Of a stretch of 64,000 nt of DNA, positions 12,957-26,368 are shown in pieces (position 1 is the stretch's first letter; each line of letters begins with the position of its first letter). The notes beneath the pieces are model-generated. The model did not search any database and was not told the origin of the DNA. It was given only the letters and a program-made list of their open reading frames with translations. Source of the DNA: Hydractinia symbiolongicarpus (Eukaryota; Cnidaria; Hydrozoa; Anthoathecata; Hydractiniidae). Location of the stretch: NCBI RefSeq assembly GCF_029227915.1, contig NC_079887.1:5952001-6016000 (forward strand). The letters are read 5' to 3'. The translations under genes were made by a program, and so were the position numbers.

Positions 12957-14823
12957 GTGACGCAACCGTTGTAACTCAAACCGATTCATACCGCCAGAAA
13001 GTCAATGAAATGTAGTCTTTGAGACTGTTCCTATTTATTCAGCGCGTGCTAACTGCCAGGATTGGTCCCACAGTAAAAAAAAAGACTTATTTATCTAAAT
13101 TTTTAAATAAAGCGCTACCACAGAGCCTAGTGTAACCGCTGAATTACAGCAATCATGTCGATTTAAGAAGAATGTTATTCCTTGGAGTGCAATTTACTCA
13201 TTTATTACATTTATAAGGTCACAGTCCAAAATCAGTTCAATTAAGTCCCAGAGTCAATCGTTTCACTGCTAAAAGCGATACAACTTAGTAATATCGGAAA
13301 AAATCACTATCTACATGTTGGTACGAACATGTGACGCAACCGTTGTAACTCAAACGGACTGATAGCGTTAGAAAGTCATTGAAATGTAGTTTGTGCAGCT
13401 GTCTCTACTTCTTCAGCGCGCAATAACGGCTAGGATTGGTCCCACAGTACAAAATTACTTATTTATCTACATTTTTAAATGCAGCGCAACCACAGCGCCC
13501 AGTGTAATCGCTGAGTTCCGGCAATCATGTCAAATTAAAACGAAGAATATTTCTTGGGGTACAGTTGGCTCACTTATCACATTTATAAGGTCACAGTCCA
13601 AAGTTACTTCAATTAAGTCCCACAGTCAAACGTTTCACTGTTAAAAGCGTTGCAACCTAGTAATATCCGAATACTATCGCTAAATACATGTTGGTACGAA
13701 TATGTGACGCAACCGTTGTAACTCAAACCGATTCATACCGCCAGAAAGTCAATGAAATGTAGTCTTTGAAACTGTTCCTATTTTTTCAGCGCGTGCTAAC
13801 GGCCTGGATTGGTCCCACAGTAAAAAAAAGACTTATTTATCTAAATTTTTAAATAAAGCACTACCACAGAGCCTAGTGTAATCGCTGAATTACAGCAATC
13901 ATGTCGATTTAAGAAGAATGTTATTCCTTGGAGTGCAATTTACTCATTTATTACATTTATAAGGTCACAGTCCAAAATCAGTTCAATTAAGTCCCAGAGT
14001 CAATCGTTTCACTGCTAAAAGCGATACAACTTAGTAATATCGGAAAAAATCACTATCTACATGTTGGTACGAACATGTGACGCAACCGTTGTAACTCAAA
14101 CGGACTGATAGCGTTAGAAAGTCATTGAAATGTAGTTTGTGCAGCTGTCTCTACTTCTTCAGCGCGCCATAACGGCTAGGATTGGTCCCACAGTACAAAA
14201 TGACTTATTTATCTACATTTTTCAATGCAGCGCAACCACAGAGCCCAGTGTAATCGCTGAGTTCCGGCAATCATGTCAAATTAAAAAGAAGAATATTTCT
14301 TGGGGTACAGTTGGCTCACTTATCACATTTATAAGGTCACAGTCCAAAGTTACTTCAATTAAGTCCCACAGTCAAACGTTTCACTGTTAAAAGTGTTGCA
14401 ACCTAGTAATATCCGAATACTATCGCTAAATACATGTTGGTACGAATATGTGACGCAACCGTTGTAACTCAAACCGATTCATACCGCCAGAAAGTCAATA
14501 AAATGTAGTCTTTGAAACTGTTCCTATTTATTCAGCGCGTGCTAACGACCAGGATTGGTCCCACAGTAAAAAAAAGACTTATTTATCTAAATTTTTAAAT
14601 AAAGCGCTACCACAGAGACTAATGTAATCGCTGAATTCCAGCAATCATGTCAAATTAAGAAGAATGTTATTCCTTGGAGACCAATTGGCTCATTTATCAC
14701 ATTTATAAGGTCACAGTCCAGAATCAGTTCAATTAAAACCCACAGTCAATCGATTCACTGTTAAAAGCGGTGCAACCTAGTAATAACCGAATACTATCGC
14801 TAAATAAATGTTGGTACGAATAA
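12957..14823 (+). repeat. Higher-order repeat region C: tandem dimers of ~746 bp
   Basis: Anchors: 12957, 13331, 13704, 14077, 14450, 14824. Dimers start at 12957, 13704 and 14450. Each pairs a CCGAATACTATCGC monomer with a monomer carrying CACTATCTACATGTTGG and GAACATGTGACGC. Earlier members of the same pair lie at 10720-11466 in region B. The second monomer contains an 83-codon frame beginning with GTG (11155, 13393, 14139), recurring at 746 or 2238 bp. It is unlikely to be a gene. Confidence 0.8.
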
Positions 14824-16314
14824 GTGACGCAACCGTTGTAACTCAAACGGATTTATACCGCCAGAAAGTCAATGAAATGTAGTCTTTGCAACTGTTGCTA
14901 TTTCTTCAGCGCGCGATAACGGCTAGGATTCCTCCCTCTGTAAAGAATGACTTATTTATCTAAGTTTTTAAATGAAGTGCTATCACAGGGTCCAGTGTAA
15001 TCACTGAGTTCCGGCTATCATGTCAAATTAAGAAGCATGATATTTTTTGGGGTCCAGTTGGCTTACTTATCACATTTATAAGGTCACAGTCCAAAGTCAC
15101 TTCAATTAAGTCCCAGAGTCAATCGTTTCACTGTTAAAAGCGTCATAACTTAGCACTATCGGAAAAATGTCACTAAAAACATGTTGGTACGAATATGTGA
15201 CGCAACCGTTTTTACTCAAACGGAATGATACCGCAAAAAATTCAATGAAATGTAGTTTTTGAGAATGTCTCTATTTCTTCAGCGCGTGCTAACGGCCAGA
15301 ATTAGTCCCACAGTAAAGAGTGACTTATTTATCTAAATTATTAAATAAAACGCTACCACAGCGCCCAGTGTAATCGCTGAGTTCCGGCAATCATGTCAAA
15401 TTAAGAAGAATGTTATTTCTTGGGTCCAGTTGGTTCACTTAACACATTTATAAGGTCACAGTCCAAAGTTAGTTCAATTAACTTCCACAGTCAATCGTTT
15501 CACTGTTAAAAGCGACTTAACTTAGTAATATCGGAAAGATATCACTGAATACATGTTGGTACGAATATGTGACGCAACCGTTGTAACTCAAGCGGATTGA
15601 TACCGCCAAGAAGTCAATGAAATGTAGTTTTAGAGAATGTCTTTACTTCTTCAATATGTGCTAACGGCCAGTATTGGTCCCACAGTAAAAAAAGACTTAT
15701 TTGTCTGAATTTTTAAATAAAGCGCTACCACAGAGCCTAATGTAATCGCTGAATTCCAGCAATCACGTCAAATTAAGAAGAATGTTATTACTTGTAGACC
15801 AATTGGCTCATTTATCACATTTATAAGGTCACAGTCCAGATTCAGTTCAATTAAGTCCCACAGTCAAAAGTTTCACTGTTATAAGCGATGCAACCTAGTA
15901 ATATCCGAATACTATCGCTAAATACATGTTGGCACGAATATGTGACCCAACCGTTGTAACTCAAACCGATTCATACCGCCAGAAAGTCAATAAAATGTAG
16001 TCTTTGAAACTGTTCCTATTTATTCAGCGCGTGCTAACGACCCGGATTGGTCCCACAGTAAAAAAAGACTTATTTATCTAAATTTTTAAATAAAGCGCTA
16101 CCACAGAGCCTAATGTAATCGCTGAATTCCAGCAATCATGTCAAATTAAGAAGAATGTTATTCCTTGGAGACCAATTGGCTCATTTATCACATTTATAAG
16201 GTCACAGTCCAGAATCAGTTTAATTAAGTCCCACAGTCAATCGATTCACTGTTAAAAGCGGTGCAACCTAGTAATATCCGAATACTATCGCTAAATACAT
16301 GTTGGTACGAATAT
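14824..16314 (+). repeat. Transitional monomers (CCTCCCTCTG variant and relatives)
   Basis: Anchors: 14824, 15197, 15569, 15942, 16315. The run includes a monomer with GGATTCCTCCCTCTGTAAAG near 14926, one with TTTTTACTCAAACGG near 15210, and one with CTTCAATATGTGCTAACGG near 15650. The same succession reappears at 36.1-36.8 kb and 37.6-38.4 kb. No simple local higher-order period is visible here. Confidence 0.7.
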
Positions 16315-19300
16315 GTGACGCAACCGTTGTAACTCAAACGGATTTATACTGCCAGAAATTCAATGAAATGTAGTCTTTGAAACTGTTGCTATTTCTTCAG
16401 CGCGAACTAACGGCTAGGATTTGTCCCACAGTAAAAAAAGACTAATTTATCTGAATTTTTAAATAAAGCGCAACCACAGAGCCTAATGTAATCGCTGACT
16501 TCCACCAATCACGTCAAATTAAGAAGAATGTTATTCCTTGGAGACCAATTGGCTCATTTATCATATTTATAAGGTCACAGTCCAGAATCAGTTCAATTAA
16601 GTCCCACAGTCAATCGTTTCATTGTTAAAAGCGCTACAACTTAGTAATATCGGAAGAAAATCACTAAATACATGTTGGTACGAATATCTGACGCAACCGT
16701 TGTAACTCAAACGGAATGACACCGTTAGAAAGTCAATGAAATGGAGGTTGTGAAACTGTCTTTATATCTTCAGAGCGAGCTAACGGCTAGGATTTGTCCC
16801 ACAGTAAAAATGGCCTATTTATCTAAATTTTTAAATGAAGCGCTACCACAGGATCCAGTGTAGTCGCTAAATTCCCACAATCATGTCAAATTAAGAAGAA
16901 TGTTATTTCTTGGAGTCCAATCGTCTGACTTATAATATTTATAAGGTCACAGTCCAAAATCAGTTCAATTAAGTCCCAGAGTCAATCGTTTCACTGCTAA
17001 AAGTGATACAACTTAGTAATATCGGAAAAAATCACTGTCTACTTGTTGGTACGAACATGTGACGCAACCGTTGTAACTCAAACGGACTGATAGCGTTAGA
17101 AAGTCATTGAAATTAAGTTTGTGCAGCTGTCTCTACTTCTTCAGCGCGCCATAACGGCTAGGATTTGTCCCACAGTACAAAATGACTTATTTATCTACAT
17201 TTTTAAATGCAGTGCAACCACAGAGCCTAATGTAATCGCTGAATTTCAGCAATCATGGCGACTTAAGAAGAATGTTATTCCTTGCAGTCCAATTGGCTCA
17301 TTTATCGGAATTACAAGGTCATCGTCCAGAATCATTTCCATTAAGTCCCACAGTCAATCGTTTCACTGTTAAAAGCGATACAACTTAGTAATATCGGAAA
17401 AAATCACTAAATACATGTTGGTACGAATATGTGACGCAACTGTTGTAACTCAAACCAATTCATACCGCAAGAAAGTCAATATACTGTAGTCTTTGAAACT
17501 GTTCCTATTTATTCAGCGCGTGCTAACGACCCGGATTGGTCCCACAGTAAAAAAAAGACTTATTTATCTAAATTTTTAAATAAAGCGCTACCACAGAGCC
17601 TAATGTAATCGCTGAATTCCAGCAATCATGTCAAATTAAGAAGAATGTTATTCCTTGGAGACCAATTGGCTCATTTATCACATTTATAAGGTCACAGTCC
17701 AGAATCAGTTCAATTAAGTCCCACAGTCAATCGATTCACTGTTAAAAGCGGTGCAACCTAGTAATATCCGAATACTATCGCTAAATACATGTTGGTACGA
17801 ATATGTGACGCAACCGTTGTAACTCAAACGGATTTATACTGCCAGAAATTCAATGAAATGTAGTCTTTGAAACTGTTGCTATTTCTTCAGCGCGAACTAA
17901 CGGCTAGGATTTGTCCCACAGTAAAAAAAGACTAATTTATCTGAATTTTTAAATAAAGCGCAACCACAGAGCCTAATGTAATCGCTGACTTCCACCAATC
18001 ACGTCAAATTAAGAAGAATGTTATTCCTTGGAGACAAATTGGCTCATTTATCACATTTATAAGGTCACAGTCCAGAATCAGTTCAATTAAGTCCCACAGT
18101 CAATCGTTTCACTGTTAAAAGCGCTACAACTTAGTAATATCGGAAGAAAATCACTAAATACATGTTGGTACGAATATCTGACGCAACCGTTATAACTCAA
18201 ACGGAATGACACCGTTAGAAAGTCAATGAAATGGAGGTTGTGAAACTGTCTTTATATCTTCAGAGCGAGCTAACGGCTAGGATTTGTCCCACAGTAAAAA
18301 TGGCTTATTTATCTAAATTATTAAATGAAGCGCTACCACAGGATCCAGTGTAGTCGCTAAATTCCCACAATCATGTCAAATTAAGAAGAATGTTATTTCT
18401 TGGAGTCCAATCGTCTGACTTATAATATTTATAAGGTCACAGTCCAAAATCAGTTCAATTAAGTCCCAGAGTCAATCGTTTCACTGCTAAAAGCGATACA
18501 ACTTAGTAATATCGGAAAAAATCACTGTCTACTTGTTGGTACGAACATGTGACGCAACCGTTGTAACTCAAACGGACTGATAGCGTTAGAAAGTCATTGA
18601 AATTAAGTTTGTGCAGCAGTCTCTACTTCTTCAGCGCGCCATAACGGTTAGGATTGGTCCCACAGTACAAAATGACTTATTTATCTACATTTTTAAATGC
18701 AGCGCAACCACAGAGCCTAATGTAATCGCTGAATTCCAGCAATCATGGCGAATTAAGAAGAATGTTATTCCTTGCAGTCCAATTGGCTCATTTATCGGAA
18801 TTACAAGGTCATCGTCCAGAATCATTTCCATTAAGTCCCACAGTCAATCGTTTCACTGTTAAAAGCGATACAACTTAGTAATATCGGAAAAAATCACTAA
18901 ATACATGTTGGTACGAATATGTGACGTAACCGTTGTAACTCAAACGTATTGACACCGTTAGAAAGTCAATGAAATGTAGTTTTTGAAACTGTCTCTATAT
19001 CTTCAGAGCGAGCTAACGGCTAAGATTGGTCCCACAGTAAAAATGGCTTATTTATCTAAATTTCTAAATGAAGCGCTACCACAGGATCCAGTGTAATCGC
19101 TAAATTCCCACAATCATGTCAAATTAAAAAGAATGTTATTTCTTGGAGTCCAAATATCTGACTTATATTATTTATAAGGTCACAGTCCAAAATCAGTTCA
19201 ATTAAGTCCCAGAGTCAATCGTTTCACTGCTAAAAGCGATACAACTTAGTAATTTTGGAAAAAATCACTGTCTACATGTTGGTACGAACATGTGACGCAA

Positions 19301-22300
19301 CCGTTGTAACTCAAACGGACTGATAGCGTTAGAAAGTCATTGAAATGTAGTTTGTGCCGCTGTCTCTACTTCTTCAGCGCGCCATAGCTGCTAGGATTGG
19401 TCCTACAGTATAAAATGACTTATTTATCTACATTTTTAAATGCAGTGCAACTACAGAGCCTAATGTAATCGCTGAATTCCAGCAATCATGTCAAATTAAG
19501 AAGAATGTTATTCCTTGGAGACCAATTGGCTCATTTATCACATTTATAAGGTCACAGTCCAGAATCAGTTCAATTAAGTCCCACAGTCAATCGATTCACT
19601 GTTAAAAGCGGTGCAACCTAGTAATATCCGAATACTATCGCTAAATACATGTTGGTACGAATATGTGACGCAACCGTTGTAACTCAAACGGATTTATACC
19701 GCCAGAAAGTCAATGAAATGTAGTCTTTGAAACTGTTGCTATTTCTTTAGCGCGAACTAACGGCTAGGATTTGTCCCACAGTAAAAAGAGACTAATTTAT
19801 CTGAATTTTTAAATAAAGCGCAACCACAGAGCCTAATGTAATCGCTGACTTCCACCAATCACGTCAAATTAAGAAGAATGTTATTCCTTGGAGACAAATT
19901 GGCTCATTTATCACATTTATAAGGTCACAGTCCAGAATCAGTTCAATTAAGTCCCACAGTCAGTCGTTTCACTGTTAAAAGCGCTACAACTTAGTAATAT
20001 CGGAAGAAAATCACTAAATACATGTTGGTACGAATATCTGACGCAACCGTTGTAACTCAAACGGAATGACACCGTTAGAAAGTCAATGAAATGGAGGTTG
20101 TGAAACTGTCTTTATATCTTCAGAGCGAGCTAACGGCTAGAATTAATCCCACAGTAAAAATGGCTTATTTATCTAAATTTTTAAATGAAGCGCTACCACA
20201 GGATCCAGTGTAGTCGCTAAATTCCCACAATCATGTCAAATTAAGAAGAATGTTATTTCTTGGAGTCCAATTGTCTGACTTATAATATTTATAAGGTCAC
20301 AGTCCAAAATCAGTTCAATTAAGTCCCAGAGTCAATCGTTTCACTGCTAAAAGCGATACAACTTAGTAATATCGGAAAAAATCACTGTCTACTTGTTGGT
20401 ACGAACATGTGACGCAACCGTTGTAACTCAAACGGACTGATAGCGTTAGAAAGTCATTGAAATGTAGTTTGTGCAGCTGTCTCTACTTCTTCAGCGCGAA
20501 CTAACGGCTAGGATTTGTCCCACAGTAAAAAAAGACTAATTTATCTGAATTTTTAAATAAAGCGCAACCACAGAGCCTAATGTAATCGCTGACTTCCACC
20601 AATCACGTCAAATTAAGAAGAATGTTATTCCTTGGAGACAAATTGGCTCATTTATCACATTTATAAGGTCACAGTCCAGAATCAGTTCAATTAAGTCCCA
20701 CAGTCAGTCGTTTCACTGTTAAAAGCGCTACAACTTAGTAATATCGGAAGAAAATCACTAAATATATGTTGGTACGAATATCTGACGCAACCGTTGTAAC
20801 TCAAACGGAATGACACCGTTAGAAAGTCAATGAAATGGAGGTTGTGAAACTGTCTTTATATCTTCAGGGCGAGCTAACGGCTAGAATTGGTCCCACAGTA
20901 AAAATGGCTTATTTATCTAAATTTATAAATGAAGCGCTACCACAGGATCCATTGTAGTCGCTAAATTCCCACAATCATGTCAAATTAAGAAGAATGTTAT
21001 TTTTTGGAGTCCAATTGTCTGACTTATAATATTTATAAGGTCACAGTCCAAAATCAGTTCAATTAAGTCCCAGAGTCAATCGTTTCACTGCTAAAAGCGA
21101 TACAACTTAGTAATTTTGGAAAAAATCACTGTCTACATGTTGGTACGAACATGTGACGCAACCGTTGTAACTCAAACGGACTGATAGCGTTAGAAAGTCA
21201 TTGAAATGTAGTTTGTGCCGCTGTCTCTACTTCTTCAGCGCGCCATAGCGGCTAGGATTGGTCCTACAGTACAAAATGACTTATTTATCTACATTTTTAA
21301 ATGCAGTGCAACCACAGAGCCTAATGTAATCGCTGAATTCCAGCAATCATGTCAAATTAAGAAGAATGTTATTCCTTGGAGACCAATTGGCTCATTTATC
21401 ACATTTATAAGGTCACAGTCCAGAATCAGTTCAATTAAGTCCCACAGTCAATCGATTCACTGTTAAAAGCGGTGCAACCTACTAATATCCGAATACTATC
21501 GCTAAATACATGTTGGAACGAATATGTGACGCAACAGTTGTAACTCAAACCTACTCATACCACCAGAAAATCACTGAAATGTAGTTTTTGAAACTGTCTC
21601 TATATCTTCAGAGCGTGCTAACGGCCAGGATTGGTCCCACAGTAAAAAAAGATTTATTTATCTAAATTTTTAAATAAAGCGCTACCACAGGATCCAGTGT
21701 AATCGCTAAATTCCCACAATCATGTCAAATTAAGAAGAATGTTATTTCTTGGAGTCCAAATATCTGACTTATAATATTTATAAGGTCACAGTCCAAAATC
21801 AGTTCAATTAAGTCCCAGAGTCAATCGCTTCACTGCTAAAAGCGATACAACTTAGTAATTTTGGAAAAAATCACTGTCTACATGTTGGTACGAACATGTG
21901 ACGCAACCGTTGTAACTCAAACGGACTGATAGCGTTAGAAAGTCATTGAAATGTAGTTTGTGCCGCTGTCTCTACTTCTTCAGCGCGCCATAGCGGCTAG
22001 GATTGGTCCTACAGTATAAAATGACTTATTTATCTACATTTTTAAATGCAGTGCAACCACAGAGCCTAATGTAATCGCTGAATTCCAGCAATCATGTCAA
22101 ATTAAAAAGAATGTTATTCCTTGGAGACCAATTGGCTCATTTATCACATTTATAAGGTCACAGTCCAGAATCAGTTCAATTAAGTCCCACAGTCAATCGA
22201 TTCACTGTTAAAAGCGGTGCAACCTAGTAATATCCGAATACTATCGCTAAATACATGTTGGTACGAATATGTGACGCAACCGTTGTAACTCAAACGGATT

Positions 22301-24130
22301 TATACCGCCAGAAAGTCAATGAAATGTAGTCTTTGAAACTGTTGCTATTTCTTCAGCGCGAACTAACGGCTAGGATTTGTCCCACAGTAAAAAAAGACTA
22401 ATTTATCTGAATTTTTAAATAAAGCGCAACCACAGAGCCTAATGTAATCGCTGACTTCCACCAATCACGTCAAATTAAGAAGAATGTTATTCCTTGGAGA
22501 CAAATTGGCTCATTTATCACATTTATAAGGTCACAGTCCAGAATCAGTTCAATTAAGTCCCACAGTCAGTCGTTTCACTGTTAAAAGCGCTACAACTTAG
22601 TAATATCGGAAGAAAATCACTAAATACATGTTGGTACGAATATCTGACGCAACCGTTGTAACTCAAACGGAATGACACCGTTAGAAAGTCAATGAAATGG
22701 AAGTTGTGAAACTGTCTTTATATCTTCAGAGCGAGCTAACGGCTAGAATTGGTCCCACTGTAAAAATGGCTTATTTATCTAAATTTTTAAATGAAGCGCT
22801 ACCACAGGATCCAGTGTATTCGCTAAATTCCCACAATCATGTCAAATTAAGAAGAATGTTATTTCTTGGAGTCCAATTGTCTGACTTATAACATTTATAA
22901 GGTCACAGTCCAAAATCAGTTCAATTAAGTCCGAGAGTCAATCGTTTCACTGCTAAAAGCGATACAACTTAGTAATATCGGAAAAAATCACTGTCTACTT
23001 GTTGGTACGAACATGTGACGCAACCGTTGTAACTCAAACGGACTGATAGCGTTAGAAAGTCATTGAAATGTAGTTTGTGCAGCTGTCTCTACTTCTTCAG
23101 CGCGCCATAACGGCTAGGATTGGTCCCACAGTACAAAATGACTTATTTATCTACATTTTTAAATGCAGCGCAACCACAGAGCCTAATGTAATCGCTGAAT
23201 TCCAGCAATCATGGCAAATTAAGAAGAATGTTATTCCTTGCAGTCCAATTGGCTCATTTATCGGAATTACAAGGTCACCGTCCAGAATCATTTCCATTAA
23301 GTCCCACAGTCAATCGTTTCACTGTTAAAAGCGATACAACTTAGTAATATCGGAAAAAATCACTAAATACATGTTGGTACGAATATGTGACGTAACCGTT
23401 GTAACTCAAACGTATTGACACCGTTAGAAAGTCAATGAAATGTAGTTTTTTAAACTGTCTCTATATCTTCAGAGCGAGCTAACGGCTAGGATTTGTCCCA
23501 CAGTAAAAATGGCTTATTTATCTAAATTTCTAAATGAAGCGCTACCACAGGATCCAGTGTAATCGCTAAATTCCCACAATCATGTCAAATTAAGAAGAAT
23601 GTTATTTTTTGGAGTCCAATTGTCTGACTTATAATATTTATAAGGTCACAGTCCAAAATCAGTTCAATTTAGTCCCAGAGTCAATCGTTTCACTGCTAAA
23701 AGCGATACAACTTAGTAATTTTGGAAAAAATCACTGTCTACATGTTGGTACGAACATGTGACGCAACCGTTGTAACTCAAACGGACTGATAGCGTTAGAA
23801 AGTCATTGAAATGTAGTTTGTGCCGCTGTCTCTACTTCTTCAGCGCGCCATAGCGGCTAGGATTGGTCCTACAGTACAAAATGACTTATTTATCTACATT
23901 TTTAAATGCAGTGCAACCACAGAGCCTAATGTAATCGCTGAATTCCAGCAATCATGTCAAATTAAGAAGAATGTTATTCCTTGGAGACCAATTGGCTCAT
24001 TTATCACATTTATAAGGTCACAGTCCAGAATCAGTTCAATTAAGTCCCACAGTCAATCGATTCACTGTTAAAAGCGGTGCAACCTAGTAATATCCGAATA
24101 CTATCGCTAAATACATGTTGGAACGAATAT
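16315..24130 (+). repeat. Higher-order repeat region D: BamHI-marked 4/5/7-mers
   Basis: Anchors: 16315, 16688, 17059, 17431, 17805, 18178, 18549, 18921, 19292, 19665, 20038, 20409, 20782, 21153, 21526, 21898, 22271, 22644, 23015, 23387, 23758, 24131. The families are h (CCGAATACTATCGC), i (anchor changed to CTGACGC), j (GTCTACTTGTTGG), k (CACTAAATACATG), l (ATTTTGGAAAAAATC) and m (GTTGGAACGAATATG). The order is h i j k, h i j k l, h i j i l m l, h i j k l m. Unit h therefore returns after 1490, 1860 and 2606 bp. The monomer after i usually carries GGATCC (BamHI) within CACAGGATCCAGTG. Near-identical blocks starting at 21215 and 23820 are 2605 bp apart. Confidence 0.85.
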
Positions 24131-26368
24131 GTGACGCAACAGTTGTAACTCAAACCTACTCATACCACCAGAAAATCACTGAAATGTAGTCTTTGAAACT
24201 GTTCCTATTTATTCAGGGCGTGCTAACGGCCAGGATTGGTCCCACAGTAAAAAAAGATTTATTTATCTAAATTTTTAAATAAAGCGCTACCACAGAGCCT
24301 AATGTAATCGCTGAATCCCAGCAATCATGTCAAATTAAGAAGAATGTTATTCCTTTGAGACCAATTGGCTCATTTATCACATTTATAAGGTCACAGTCCA
24401 GAATCAGTTCAATTAAGTCCCACAGTCAATCGATTCACTGTTAAAAGCGGTGCAACCTAGTGATATCCGAATACTATCGCTAAATACATGTTGGTACGAA
24501 TATGTGACGCAACCGTTGTAACTCAAACCGATTCATACCGCCAGAAAGTCAATGAAATGTAGTCCTTGAAACTGTTCCTATTTATTCAGCGCGTGCTAAC
24601 GACCAGGATTGGTCCCACAGTAGAAAAAGACTAATTTATCTAAATTTTTAAATAAAGTGCTACCACAGAGCCAAATGTAATTGCTGAATTTCTGCAATCA
24701 TGTCAAATTAAGAAGAATGTTATTCCTTGGAGACAAATTGGCTCATTTATCACATTTAAAAGGTCACAGTCCAGAATCAGTTCAATTAAGTCCCACAGTC
24801 AATCGATTCACTGTTAAAAGCGGTGCAACCTAGTAATATCCGAATACTATCGCTAATTACATGTTGGAACGAATATGTGACGCATCAGTTGTAACTCAAA
24901 CCTACTCATACCACCAGAAAATCACTGAAATGTAGTCTTTGAAACTGTTCCTATTTATTCAGGGCGTGCTAACGGCCAGGATTGGTCCCACAGTAAAAAA
25001 AGATTTATTTATCTAAATTTTTAAATAAAGCGCTACCACAGAGCCTAATGTAATCGCTGAATCCCAGCAATCATGTCAAATTAAGAAGAATGTTATTCCT
25101 TTGAGACCAATTGGCTCATTTATCACATTTATAAGGTCACAGTCCAGAATCAGTTCAATTAAGTCCCACAGTCAATCGATTCACTGTTAAAAGCGGTGCA
25201 ACCTAGTGATATCCGAATACTATCGCTAAATACATGTTGGTACGAATATGTGACGCAACCGTTGTAACTCAAACCGATTCATACCGCCAGAAAGTCAATG
25301 AAATGTAGTCCTTGAAACTGTTCCTATTTATTCAGCGCGTGCTAACGACCAGGATTGGTCCCACAGTAGAAAAAGACTAATTTATCTAAATTTTTAAATA
25401 AAGTGCTACCACAGAGCCAAATGTAATTGCTGAATTTCTGCAATCATGTCAAATTAAGAAGAATGTTATTCCTTGGAGACAAATTGGCTCATTTATCACA
25501 TTTAAAAGGTCACAGTCCAGAATCAGTTCAATTAAGTCCCACAGTCAATCGATTCACTGTTAAAAGCGGTGCAACCTAGTAATATCCGAATACTATCGCT
25601 AATTACATGTTGGAACGAATATGTGACGCATCAGTTGTAACTCAAACCTACTCATACCACCAGAAAATCACTGAAATGTAGTCTTTGAAACTGTTCCTAT
25701 TTATTCAGGGCGTGCTAACGGCCAGGATTGGTCCCACAGTAAAAAAAGATTTATTTATCTAAATTTTTAAATAAAGCGCTACCACAGAGACTAATGTAAT
25801 CGCTGAATCCCAGCAATCATGTCAAATTAAGAAGAATGTTATTCCTTTGAGACCAATTGGCTCATTTATCACATTTATAAGGTCACAGTCCAGAATCAGT
25901 TCAATTAAGTCCCACAGTCAATCGATTCACTGTTAAAAGCGGTGCAACCTAGTAATATCCGAATACTATCGCTAAATACATGTTGGTACGAATATGTGAC
26001 GCAACCGTTGTAACTCAAACCGATTCATACCGCCAGAAAGTCAATGAAATGTAGTCCTTGAAACTGTTCCTATTTATTCAGCGCGTGCTAACGACCAGGA
26101 TTGGTCCCACAGTAGAAAAAGACTAATTTATCTAAATTTTTAAATAAAGTGCTACCACAGAGCCTAATGTAATTGCTGAATTTCTGCAATCATGTCAAAT
26201 TAAGAAGATTGTTATTCCTTGGAGACAAATTGGCTCATTTATCACATTTATAAGGTCACAGTCCAGAATCAGTTCAATTAAATCCCACAGTCAATTGATT
26301 CACTGTTCAAAGCCCAACAACTTAGTAATATCGGAAGAAAATCACTAATTACATGTTGGAACGAATAT
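24131..26368 (+). repeat. Region E: triplicated near-identical dimer (746 bp exactly)
   Basis: Anchors: 24131, 24504, 24877, 25250, 25623, 25996, 26369. The segment starting GAAATGTAGTCTTTGAAAC recurs at 24181, 24927 and 25673, exactly 746 bp apart each time. The first two copies look identical or nearly so over their full length. They share private variants such as TTCAGGGCGTGC, GAATCCCAGC, TTCCTTTGAGACC and GCCAAATGTAATTGC. The third copy has a few differences (GAGACTAATG, and CTAGTAATATCC instead of CTAGTGATATCC). It ends in a diverged monomer (GTTCAAAGCCC). Inferred: very recent local amplification. Confidence 0.88.
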
